Below are positions 1 to 7,004 of a stretch of DNA of 7,949 nucleotides, in pieces. Both the position numbers and the translations under genes were made by a program. Each line of letters starts with the position of its first letter. Positions within the stretch are counted from its first letter, which is position 1. This stretch comes from an uncultured Collinsella sp. (lineage in GTDB: Bacteria; Actinomycetota; Coriobacteriia; Coriobacteriales; Coriobacteriaceae), in NCBI GenBank assembly GCA_947003675.1, contig CAMQPJ010000048.1, forward strand, positions 1 through 7,949, given 5' to 3'. Below the pieces are notes generated by a model. It had not been told where the DNA came from, did no database searches, and was given only the letters and a program-made list of their open reading frames with translations.

Positions 1-30
1 GACGGCACCGAGCCGTCGATCGACTTGAAG

Positions 31-63
31 AAGGGGGAGGCCTCGCGGCCTCCCCCTTTTTTT
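31..63 (+). terminator. Intrinsic terminator of the upstream unit
   Basis: A perfect 12-bp inverted repeat (31-42 with 47-58) closes a 4-base loop TCGC and is followed by seven T residues (57-63, the first two shared with the stem). This is a strong rho-independent terminator reading left to right. The reverse strand lacks an equally good T tract. It ends whatever lies upstream; one possible upstream reading frame stops at TGA 26-28, but only about eight codons are visible and the product cannot be identified. Confidence 0.9.
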
Positions 64-109
64 GCGTTAAGCCAGATCTAACAAACTCGCTGTGTTTTAT
101 GACCCTCGT

Positions 110-139
110 TTGTCGCATCTTCCGTTAACGGGCTACAAT
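110..139 (+). promoter_or_regulatory. Putative operon promoter upstream of acpS
   Basis: A good -10 box TACAAT (134-139) lies 18 bases after a weaker -35-like TTGTCG (110-115). It sits between the upstream terminator and the acpS ribosome binding site, where the operon promoter is expected. The spacer contains a perfect 10-base palindrome CCGTTAACGG (122-131) that touches the -10 region and could be an operator. The boxes are matched by eye to the sigma-70 consensus, and no start site is known. Confidence 0.55.
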
Positions 140-158
140 AACTTAGTCTGTGCAATAT

Positions 159-163
159 GGAGG
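159..163 (+). promoter_or_regulatory. Ribosome binding site fixing the acpS start
   Basis: GGAGG followed by five bases (TGAAT) and then ATG at 169. An upstream in-frame ATG at 157 overlaps this Shine-Dalgarno sequence and has none of its own, so 169 is the better start. Confidence 0.85.
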
Positions 164-168
164 TGAAT

Positions 169-708
169 ATGGCTGAAGCTGGTATCGGCGTTGATATCGT
201 CGAGATTTCCCGCATGAAATCAATCCTTGAAAAGACGCCGTCGTTTGCTCGGCGTGTGTTTACCGAAGAAGAGTGCGCATATTGCGACGCATCATCGCGT
301 CCTGCGGCGCACTATGCGAGCCGTTTTGCTTCTCGTGAAGCGGTTCTCAAGGCTCTTGGTACGGGTTTTAGTCAGGGCGTCGGCCGCAAAGACGTCTCGG
401 TTACGCGCGATAAGCTCGGAAAGCCTAAAGCTGTGCTTTCAGGTCGAGCGCTCGAGATTGCTCAAGATTTGGGTGTCATTGAAGTTGCGCTTTCCATTAC
501 CTTGACGGGTGATTTGGCCGTAGCCAATGCCATTGCGATCACCGAGGATGCTCGACCTAAGCCTAAGGAAGAAAAGGTGAGCACCAAGGAACGCGTTGCA
601 CAAACGTTTAAAGAGGCTCGCTCGGTTTTAGATGAGCTTGAGCAACTGCAAAATTCAGCTTTAACGGAGCACCTGGGCGATGCTTCGCGAGATACGCTAG
701 GAGCATAG
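169..708 (+). CDS. acpS: Holo-[acyl-carrier-protein] synthase with C-terminal extension
   Basis: AcpS transfers 4'-phosphopantetheine from coenzyme A to the serine of apo-acyl carrier protein, activating it for fatty acid synthesis in the cytosol. The 179-residue product starts with the family motif GIGVDIVEI (5-13, Mg-binding Asp9) and has FASREAVLKALGTG (53-66), with Glu57 and Lys61 at the expected active-site places. Residues 1-124 make a complete AcpS domain of usual size. The conserved end motif, often with a His after SIS, reads LSITLTGD (108-115), with Leu112 at that place. Residues 125-179 are an extra charged tail predicted to be helical, not part of the standard fold, with an in-frame GTG and good Shine-Dalgarno inside it (577). 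The first gene of the operon, it abuts nnr with no gap. The identification is secure; the role of the tail is unknown. Confidence 0.93.
   Translation: MAEAGIGVDIVEISRMKSILEKTPSFARRVFTEEECAYCDASSRPAAHYASRFASREAVLKALGTGFSQGVGRKDVSVTRDKLGKPKAVLSGRALEIAQDLGVIEVALSITLTGDLAVANAIAITEDARPKPKEEKVSTKERVAQTFKEARSVLDELEQLQNSALTEHLGDASRDTLGA
565..579 (+). promoter_or_regulatory. Possible internal translation start within acpS
   Basis: AAGGAA (565-570) stands six bases before an in-frame GTG (577-579, codon 137 of acpS). Initiation here would give a separate 43-residue peptide equal to the C-terminal tail. The spacing is good, but purine-rich stretches are common in Lys/Glu-rich coding sequence, so this is only a candidate. 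Confidence 0.25.
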
Positions 709-2325
709 ATGAAACCGGTTTTGAGTACCGAGGAAGTCGTTCTTCTCGAGGATATTATCGAACGCGAAGGAACTTCGAAGGCCGAACTTATGGAACTGGC
801 GGGTGAGTTTGCTGCTACTGAAATTCTAAAACTCAATCCCGATCGCGTCCTTGTTCTGGTCGGTTTTGGCAACAACGGTGGCGACGGCTGGGTCGCGGCT
901 GATATCTTGAGTCATAAGGGCGTTGACGTGGATATCGTGTCTCCGGTTGAGCCGGATGAGATTCCCGCCGCTCTGGCTCGCCATGTTGCCCGCCGTACCG
1001 CCGGTCGTGACGTACATGTGTGCGTCGGTCCCTCACGAGATGAGCTTGAGGTTTTGATCGATAAGGCCGACGTTGTTGTTGACGCTATTTTTGGTACCGG
1101 TTTCCACGGTGACCTGCGTGCGCCGTTTTCCATCTGGATTCCGACGGTTAACGACTGCGCCGACCATGTGGTGTCCATCGATGTTCCTTCGGGTCTGAAT
1201 GCCGAAACCGGTGTTGTCGACGATGACTGCATCCGTGCCGAGCGTACGGTCACGATGATCACGCCTAAGATTGGCCTCTACAGCGCTGATGGCCCAGAGT
1301 ACGCCGGCGATTTGGTGTGCGGTGGCCTCTATGATCGCCTTGATGAGGTCATCGATGATGTCGACCATGCCGCCGAGATTGTCGAGCCCGGTGACCTGGT
1401 GGATTTCTTTGCTCCGCTGCCCACGAATATCGATAAGTATTCTCGCGGTTCTGTCCTTATTGTTGCCGGCTCGGCGCAGTATCCTGGCGCTGCCATTATG
1501 GCCGCCAAGTCTGCTGCCCGCGCGGGTGCCGGCTATGTGGCTGTCGCGACGCCCGATGCGTGTGCCAATCTTATTCGTATGGCACTTCCCTCGATTCCGG
1601 TTTTTGCTATTCCGTCCGATTCCCGCGGCTCTTTTGGTGCCGCTGCTCGTATGACCGTGTGCGAGATTGCAAAGAAGTACAGCTGCGTACTGTGCGGTCC
1701 CGGCATGACGACGTCTGCCGGTGCCATGCAGGTGGTTTCGGGCTTGTTGGAGCTTGATGTGCCGCTGATCCTTGATGCCGATGCGCTCAACTGCCTTTCT
1801 AAGATTGCTATCGACGGTATCGATAGCAACCCTGAGATGTACCGCCGTGAGCAACCGCTCGTCATGACGCCGCACTATCGCGAGCTTTCGCGCTTGGTTG
1901 CCGGTGACGAGGTTAACGATCTGGGGACTGCAATCGCGGCCGCGCAGAAGGTTGTCTGGGCTGCCGGCTCCGACAATCTCGTGGTTATTGCCAAGGGACC
2001 GACGACGGCTATCTGTGGCGTTGAGCGCGTGCTTTTGCCGCTCTCGGGTCCGGCGTCGTTGGCGACTGCCGGTTCGGGCGATGTTCTTGCGGGCATTTTG
2101 GCTGGCACACTGGCTACCATGCGTGATGAGATGGATCGCTGGGAGCTGCTGTATTCGTATGCTGTTGCGCTTCACAGCTACGCGGGTTTTGCCGCGGCGA
2201 CGGAGTATGGTGAGAAGAGTGTTATTGCAACCGACCTGATCGACTTGATCGGTCCTGCCATGGAATTGGCGGCAAAGGATGCACTCGATGATCTGGGAAT
2301 CATGGACGAAGGGTCGGATGACTAA
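709..2325 (+). CDS. nnr: Bifunctional NAD(P)H-hydrate epimerase/dehydratase
   Basis: This enzyme repairs hydrated NADH and NADPH (NADHX/NADPHX): the N-terminal domain interconverts the S and R epimers, and the C-terminal domain dehydrates the S form back to NAD(P)H, using ADP or ATP. The YjeF_N-type epimerase domain (about 1-225) shows GFGNNGGDG (52-60), VVVDAIFGTG with Asp125, and SIDVPSGL (156-163). The ribokinase-like dehydratase domain (about 230-525) shows KYSRG (243-247), CGPGM (329-333), DADALN (356-361), MTPH (386-389), AKGPTT (428-433) and AGSGD (454-458) with the nucleotide-site Asp458. The 538-residue length is normal for the fused form. The ATG directly follows the acpS stop, with AGGAG (699-703) inside the acpS end, so the two are probably translationally coupled. 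Both halves look intact. Confidence 0.95.
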   Translation: MKPVLSTEEVVLLEDIIEREGTSKAELMELAGEFAATEILKLNPDRVLVLVGFGNNGGDGWVAADILSHKGVDVDIVSPVEPDEIPAALARHVARRTAGRDVHVCVGPSRDELEVLIDKADVVVDAIFGTGFHGDLRAPFSIWIPTVNDCADHVVSIDVPSGLNAETGVVDDDCIRAERTVTMITPKIGLYSADGPEYAGDLVCGGLYDRLDEVIDDVDHAAEIVEPGDLVDFFAPLPTNIDKYSRGSVLIVAGSAQYPGAAIMAAKSAARAGAGYVAVATPDACANLIRMALPSIPVFAIPSDSRGSFGAAARMTVCEIAKKYSCVLCGPGMTTSAGAMQVVSGLLELDVPLILDADALNCLSKIAIDGIDSNPEMYRREQPLVMTPHYRELSRLVAGDEVNDLGTAIAAAQKVVWAAGSDNLVVIAKGPTTAICGVERVLLPLSGPASLATAGSGDVLAGILAGTLATMRDEMDRWELLYSYAVALHSYAGFAAATEYGEKSVIATDLIDLIGPAMELAAKDALDDLGIMDEGSDD

Positions 2326-2327
2326 TC

Positions 2328-3473
2328 ATGAATAAAGCCGATTTGACGCGCTGGTCCTGGGTTGAGATTGACCGAGGGGCGCTTCGCCGCAACACGAGGG
2401 CTTACAAGAATCTGCTCGATCCACGTCAGCGACTGTGCTGCGTGGTCAAGGCCGATGCCTATGGCCATGGTGCCGTCGAGTGCGCCAAAATCATGTATTC
2501 GGCCGGTGCCGACATGTTTGCCGTGGCGACGGTTAGTGAAGGCGTTGAGCTTCGACAGGGCGGGATCACAAAACCCATCCTGATCCTAAGCGAGCCGCCT
2601 ATCGAGGCTATCCCCACACTGCTTGAGTTTGACATTATGCCTTCGGTCTATACGTCCGATTTCGCCCTTGCCTATGGCGAGTGCGCTGTCGCGGCAGGCA
2701 AGGTTGGCAAGTACCATCTAGCCATCGAGACGGGTATGAACCGCATCGGTGTTCACTACACGCAGGTGCTCGACTTTGTTCGTGGCATTAGCTTCCATCG
2801 CGGTATCCAGTGCGATGGCGTCTTTACGCACTTCGCAACGGCCGATGAGCCTGGCGGTTGGGACTATAAGCTGCAGTGCCAGCGCTTTACCGAGGCCGTT
2901 CAAGCCATTAAGGACGCGGGCTTTGAGTGCGGTATCGTGCACTGTGCCAATACGCCGTCCTCGATGCTCGATCCCTCGATGCATTTTGATATGATTCGCG
3001 CCGGCATCGGTCTATATGGCCTGCAGCCGTGCGAGCTGAGCAGCCGCGTGATGCAGCTGGACCCTGTCATGAGCGTTCATGCGCGCGTGACGCGTGTGGC
3101 ACATCCTGCAATGGGCGAAGGCGTGGGCTATGGATTTACCTATCGCGTGCCGCGCACACGCGTTCAGATTTGCACGCTGCCGATTGGATATGCCGACGGT
3201 CTTTCGCGTACGCTCTCCAATCGTATGGACGTGCTGTATCGCGGTGAACGTGTGCGTCAGGTGGGTAACATCTGCATGGACCAGTTTATGGTCGCCATCC
3301 AGTCCAATCCGGCGCATGAGATTCCCGAGGCCGAGTATGGCGACGAGATGATCATTATCGGCCGCGACGGTGATGCCGAGATCACCATGGACGAGATGGC
3401 GCGCCTGCGCGGCACGATTAACTACGAGGTTGCTTGCGGCTTTGGCATGCGTCTCGACAAGGTCTACGTGTAG
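2328..3473 (+). CDS. alr: Alanine racemase
   Basis: A PLP enzyme that interconverts L- and D-alanine, supplying D-alanine for peptidoglycan. The 381 residues match the family length: PLP-binding Lys41 in VVKADAYGHG (39-48), TGMNRIGV (135-142) with Arg139, RAGIGLYG (224-231), the second catalytic base Tyr268 in GVGYGFTY (265-272), IGYADGLSR (286-294) and NICMDQF (314-320). The Lys that is carbamylated in the Bacillus enzyme (HLK before the DTGM motif) is replaced by Ala132 (HLAIETGM), and the usual RVPR-like end motif reads MRLDK (374-378). These are unusual but do not remove the two catalytic bases. The start is two bases after the nnr stop with only a weak, distant ribosome site (GAAGGG, 2308-2313), so coupling to nnr is likely. 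alr beside nnr and tsaE is common in actinobacteria. Confidence 0.95.
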   Translation: MNKADLTRWSWVEIDRGALRRNTRAYKNLLDPRQRLCCVVKADAYGHGAVECAKIMYSAGADMFAVATVSEGVELRQGGITKPILILSEPPIEAIPTLLEFDIMPSVYTSDFALAYGECAVAAGKVGKYHLAIETGMNRIGVHYTQVLDFVRGISFHRGIQCDGVFTHFATADEPGGWDYKLQCQRFTEAVQAIKDAGFECGIVHCANTPSSMLDPSMHFDMIRAGIGLYGLQPCELSSRVMQLDPVMSVHARVTRVAHPAMGEGVGYGFTYRVPRTRVQICTLPIGYADGLSRTLSNRMDVLYRGERVRQVGNICMDQFMVAIQSNPAHEIPEAEYGDEMIIIGRDGDAEITMDEMARLRGTINYEVACGFGMRLDKVYV

Positions 3474-3476
3474 GAG
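3472..3476 (+). promoter_or_regulatory. Ribosome binding site fixing the udg start
   Basis: AGGAG overlaps the alr stop codon and stands five bases before ATG 3482. This favours 3482 over an in-frame ATG at 3434 inside alr, which has no comparable site and would add 16 residues translated from alr sequence. Confidence 0.8.
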
Positions 3477-3481
3477 CCGCT

Positions 3482-4102
3482 ATGGGTGTCATGCACATCC
3501 CCGGCCATACCCATCAGGTGCCATGTGAGGTCGCACTCGAGGAAATCGAGGCCGTTCTGGGCGATTGTCACCTCTGCCAGCTCTATCAGTCGCGCCATAA
3601 CATCGTGTTTGGTGTGGGAAACCCCCACGCCCGCGTCATGTTTATCGGTGAGGCGCCGGGGCGTAACGAGGATCTGCAAGGCGAACCGTTTGTGGGGGCG
3701 GCGGGCGAGGATCTCAACGGCATTCTGTCGCTGGCTGGCCTCAAGCGCGAAGACGTCTACATTGCCAACGTGCTCAAGTGTCGCCCACCGGGAAATCGCA
3801 ATCCTCGGCCCGAGGAAGTGCTGGCCTGTTCACCGTTTTTGCGTGAGCAGATTCGAAGCATTTGGCCCGATATCATCGTGACGCTCGGTAACCCCGCGAC
3901 GCACTTTGTGCTTAAGACCGAGATTGGCATCACCAAGCTGCGCGGCAGGTTCCATCAGATGGGGCATTTTGTGGTGATGCCCACGTTCCATCCGGCGGCG
4001 GCGCTGCGTAATCCGGCGTGGCAGGAGCTGCTGGAGGAAGACTTTAAGATGCTGGGCGACTATCTGGAGCGGCATCCCGCGCCAGAGGGTGCCTCGGAAT
4101 AA
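3482..4102 (+). CDS. Type 4 uracil-DNA glycosylase (4Fe-4S)
   Basis: This enzyme removes uracil from DNA, the first step of base excision repair of deaminated cytosine. The 206-residue protein has the family signatures: GEAPG (56-60), a QGEPFVG stretch (66-72) and the C-terminal TFHPAAALRNP (168-178). Four cysteines, Cys29 and Cys32 (CHLC), Cys100 (VLKCRPPGNRNP) and Cys116, are placed as the ligands of the 4Fe-4S cluster known in family 4 enzymes. No signal or membrane segment is seen. It lies 8 bases after alr and 12 before tsaE, so it belongs to the same transcript, although its repair role does not obviously relate to the neighbours. Family 4 versus the related family 5 is called from the GEAPG motif and compact length; the identification is strong. 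Confidence 0.92.
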   Translation: MGVMHIPGHTHQVPCEVALEEIEAVLGDCHLCQLYQSRHNIVFGVGNPHARVMFIGEAPGRNEDLQGEPFVGAAGEDLNGILSLAGLKREDVYIANVLKCRPPGNRNPRPEEVLACSPFLREQIRSIWPDIIVTLGNPATHFVLKTEIGITKLRGRFHQMGHFVVMPTFHPAAALRNPAWQELLEEDFKMLGDYLERHPAPEGASE

Positions 4103-4114
4103 TAAGGAGCATAT

Positions 4115-4621
4115 ATGTCCCTGGAGCGCCTGGGGGTAGGTATTTATAAAACGGCTTGCTCTGCCGATACGGAGCATTTTGGCGAGCTGGTTGCGCCGTG
4201 CCTGGAAGACGGTGATGTGCTGATCTTGACCGGCGGCCTCGGGGTGGGCAAAACCCACTTTACCAAGGGTGTTTCGCGTGGTCTGGGCGACAGCCATATG
4301 GTCACGAGCCCCACATTCGCACTCATGGCCGTTCATGACCAGGGGCGTATTCCGCTGTTCCACTTTGACCTGTACCGTCTGGAGCATGCTTACGAGCTCG
4401 AGGATACGGGCATTTTCGATGTACTGGGCTATGAGGGTGCCTGTCTGTTGGAGTGGGGCGAACAGTTCCAGGACGAACTGACAGACGAGTATCTTTCGGT
4501 AACGCTTAAGCGTGATGAGAACGATAGCGACGTGCGAACGATAACGCTCGAGGCGCACGGCGGGCGCGCAGCGGAGCTTTCCGATTTGATTGATAAGGCT
4601 GTACAAGATGAGCTTGCATAA
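4115..4621 (+). CDS. tsaE: tRNA t6A37 synthesis ATPase TsaE
   Basis: TsaE is the P-loop ATPase that works with TsaB-TsaD in transferring threonylcarbamoyl to A37 of tRNAs reading ANN codons, apparently resetting the complex between cycles. The 168 residues show the Walker A motif GGLGVGKT (40-47), the switch-like SPTFAL (65-70), FHFDLYRLE (82-90) and the LLEWGE block (111-116), all typical of TsaE. The length is near the usual 150-165. Translation starts five bases after AAGGAG (4104-4109). The last 14 bases overlap the next gene, which encodes its partners, so equal expression through coupled translation is likely. The identification is firm. Confidence 0.95.
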   Translation: MSLERLGVGIYKTACSADTEHFGELVAPCLEDGDVLILTGGLGVGKTHFTKGVSRGLGDSHMVTSPTFALMAVHDQGRIPLFHFDLYRLEHAYELEDTGIFDVLGYEGACLLEWGEQFQDELTDEYLSVTLKRDENDSDVRTITLEAHGGRAAELSDLIDKAVQDELA

Positions 4622-6992
4622 CGATTACGCGCTGGTGGTGGCGCTCGATACTTCGACCGATATGCTTGCCTGCGCGGCAAGCTGGATTGATGGGCAGACG
4701 GGCGAGGCGAAGCTGGTGAGTGGCGACCATATGTGCCGTCGCCATGCCAATGTGGAGCTCGTGAATACCGTCGACAGCGTGCTTGCTCGGGCTGGCATGG
4801 ACCGTGCTGACGTGGGCAGTTACGTCGTCGGTCGCGGCCCGGGTTCGTTTACCGGCGTGCGTATCGGCATTTCCACCGCCAAGGGCTTGGCGCGCGGTGC
4901 CAACGTGCCGCTGTTGGGTGTGTCGACGCTCGATGCCTGCGCATGGACCGCGTGGAAGGCCGGCGTGCGTGGCAAGCTCGGCATTCTGGCCGATGCCATG
5001 CGCGGCGAGGTGTATCCGGCTTTGTATGTGCTGGGCGACGAGGGCCCCGAGCGTCAGTTTGAGCGCGAGCACGTGGTCAAGGCTGCCGTAGCGCTTGATG
5101 AGTGGCGCCAAGCCGCGGACTGGGACCAGGTTCAGCTGACTGGCGACGGTCTCGTGCGCTATGGCAAGCTGCTGGGCGAGGATGAGGCCGCTCGCTGCGT
5201 AGAGCGCGGCTTGTGGTGGCCTTCGGGCGAGGGCCTCCTCCTTGCGCATGCCGCGGGTGACGGCGACCCGGCCCGCGTCCTACCGATCTACACGCGCCTT
5301 TCTGACGCCGAGGAAAACGAGCGCAAACGCCTCGGTCTTGCCGAGAGCGCGCAGAGCGAAATTACGGGCGTCGCCGATGAGCTCGCCGGCCGCCATCTGC
5401 AATTCCGCCCCATGGGTGCGGCGGACGCCGAGGGTGCGAGTGTGCTGGAGGCCGCCTGCTTTGAAGGCGCTGGGCACGAGGCGTGGACGCCGGGCATGTT
5501 CCTGTCCGAGCTGGGCGAGGATGTTGCGGCGCCGCGCAGCTGGTGGGTGGCGCACGACGACGGTCAGCTGCTGGGCCTTGCCGGCGGCATGGTCGTAGAC
5601 GGTGACGTGCAGATTCTGGATGTTGCCGTCGACCCGAAGCATCGCCGCGAGGGTATTGCCCGCAAGCTGCTGTCGCACGTGAGCTACGATGCCCAGATGC
5701 TCGGCTGCACCACGGCTTCGCTCGAGGTCGAGGACGGCAATGAGGGCGCTATTGCGCTCTATGCCTCTCTGGGCTTTACCGAGGCGGGCCGCCGCCGCGG
5801 TTACTACGGTGCTGGCAAAGATGCCATCGTCATGACGGCGCCGCTGCCCTTGGTGCTCCCGGTCGACAATGCTTCGCCCGAGCCGACGGCGGCTGAGCAG
5901 CGTGTATGGCCGCTACCTGCACCCGAGCGCACCGTCGAGGAACGCGCCGAAATTGAGCGCCGTCGCCTGGTGCTTGCCATCGAGAGTTCGTGCGATGAGA
6001 CAGCTGTGGCGATTATCGATGCGAACGGTAATATGCTGGCCAATCAGGTTTCGACGCAGATCGATTTTCATGCCCGTTTTGGCGGCGTAGTGCCCGAGAT
6101 CGCTTCGCGCAAGCACGTTGAGGTTATCGTGAGCGTCGTGGACGCGGCGCTCGAGGATGCCGCGGTATCGCTTGGTCTTGAGGGCGGAGCCATCGCGCCG
6201 AGCGAACTCGCCGCTGTTGGCGTGACACAGGGTCCGGGCCTGGTGGGCGCTCTGGTGGTGGGCGTCGCCTTCGCCAAGGGCTTTGCCTACGCTGCCGGCA
6301 AGCCGCTCGTGTGCGTCAATCACCTTGAGGGCCATCTGTTTGCCAACCTGCTGGCGCAGCCCGATCTCAAGCCGCCGTTTATCTTCACGCTCGTCTCGGG
6401 CGGTCATACCATGCTTGTTCACGTCAAGGCGTGGGGCGACTACGAGGTGCTCGGCGAGACGCTCGACGATGCCGTGGGTGAGGCCTTCGACAAGGTGGCT
6501 AAGGCGCTGGGCCTGGGCTATCCCGGCGGCCCCATCATCTCCAAGCTCGCCGAGACGGGCAACCCCAAGGCGATTGATTTCCCCCGTGCGCTTAACAGCA
6601 GGGGGGACTATCGCTTCTCGCTTTCGGGTCTCAAGACGGCGGTGACGCTCTACATCGAGCAGGAGACCAAGGCCGGGCGCACGATTCATCTGCCCGACCT
6701 GGCGGCTTCGTTTGAGGCTGCGGTCTTTGACGTTCAGTACAAGAAGGCCAAGAACGCGCTGCATGCCACCGGATGCAAGGAATACTGCATCGGTGGCGGC
6801 GTCTCGGCTAATCCGCATCTGCGCGAGATGATGATCAAGAAGCTCGGGCGCCAGGGCATCCGCGTGACGGTGCCGCCTCTCTCGGCATGCACCGACAACG
6901 CCGCCATGATCGCGGAGGTCGCCCGCCGTAAATTCGATCGAGGAGAAATCTCGCCGTTCGACGTCGACGCCGATCCAAACATGACGCTGTAG
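4608..6992 (+). CDS. tsaBD: TsaB-RimI-TsaD triple fusion protein
   Basis: One 794-residue chain joins three normally separate proteins. Residues about 1-232 are TsaB, the non-catalytic partner of TsaD, with GRGPGSFTGVR (76-86) and the end motif LPIYTR (225-230). Residues about 263-412 are a RimI-like GNAT acetyltransferase, the family that acetylates the N-terminus of ribosomal protein S18: acetyl-CoA loop HRREGIARKL (345-354), NEGAIALYASLGF (378-390), GYYGAGKDAIVM (398-409). After a Pro/Ala/Glu-rich linker (about 413-455) comes complete TsaD: ESSCDET (459-465), metal ligands His572 and His576 in NHLEGH, SGGHT (597-601), SLSGLKTAV (671-679), GGGVSANPHLRE (729-740) and Asp763 in CTDNAA. TsaD transfers threonylcarbamoyl to tRNA A37. 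ATG 4608 with AAGG at 4595-4598 is preferred over an upstream TTG. It overlaps tsaE by 14 bases. All key motifs are intact and there is no frameshift or internal stop. Confidence 0.95.
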   Translation: MSLHNDYALVVALDTSTDMLACAASWIDGQTGEAKLVSGDHMCRRHANVELVNTVDSVLARAGMDRADVGSYVVGRGPGSFTGVRIGISTAKGLARGANVPLLGVSTLDACAWTAWKAGVRGKLGILADAMRGEVYPALYVLGDEGPERQFEREHVVKAAVALDEWRQAADWDQVQLTGDGLVRYGKLLGEDEAARCVERGLWWPSGEGLLLAHAAGDGDPARVLPIYTRLSDAEENERKRLGLAESAQSEITGVADELAGRHLQFRPMGAADAEGASVLEAACFEGAGHEAWTPGMFLSELGEDVAAPRSWWVAHDDGQLLGLAGGMVVDGDVQILDVAVDPKHRREGIARKLLSHVSYDAQMLGCTTASLEVEDGNEGAIALYASLGFTEAGRRRGYYGAGKDAIVMTAPLPLVLPVDNASPEPTAAEQRVWPLPAPERTVEERAEIERRRLVLAIESSCDETAVAIIDANGNMLANQVSTQIDFHARFGGVVPEIASRKHVEVIVSVVDAALEDAAVSLGLEGGAIAPSELAAVGVTQGPGLVGALVVGVAFAKGFAYAAGKPLVCVNHLEGHLFANLLAQPDLKPPFIFTLVSGGHTMLVHVKAWGDYEVLGETLDDAVGEAFDKVAKALGLGYPGGPIISKLAETGNPKAIDFPRALNSRGDYRFSLSGLKTAVTLYIEQETKAGRTIHLPDLAASFEAAVFDVQYKKAKNALHATGCKEYCIGGGVSANPHLREMMIKKLGRQGIRVTVPPLSACTDNAAMIAEVARRKFDRGEISPFDVDADPNMTL

Positions 6993-7004
6993 TCGTACGG
7001 GTGT

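Noticed and set aside
1..30. 3' end of an upstream protein-coding gene
   Set aside because: One frame stops at TGA 26-28 just before the terminator, but eight codons are too few to support a call and another frame is open through the terminator.
1033..2175. Long minus-strand open frame of about 380 codons opposite nnr
   Set aside because: It lies wholly antisense to nnr, whose domains and motifs are intact. Its translation is Arg/His-rich with no recognisable motif, as expected for a shadow frame in GC-rich DNA.
4590..4607. TTG at 4590 as the start of the fusion gene
   Set aside because: It lies further inside tsaE and has no good ribosome site; ATG 4608 has AAGG at a workable distance and starts just before the TsaB fold.
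5913..6818. Minus-strand open frame of about 300 codons opposite TsaD
   Set aside because: Antisense to a complete TsaD domain, with no motif or ribosome site; a composition artefact.
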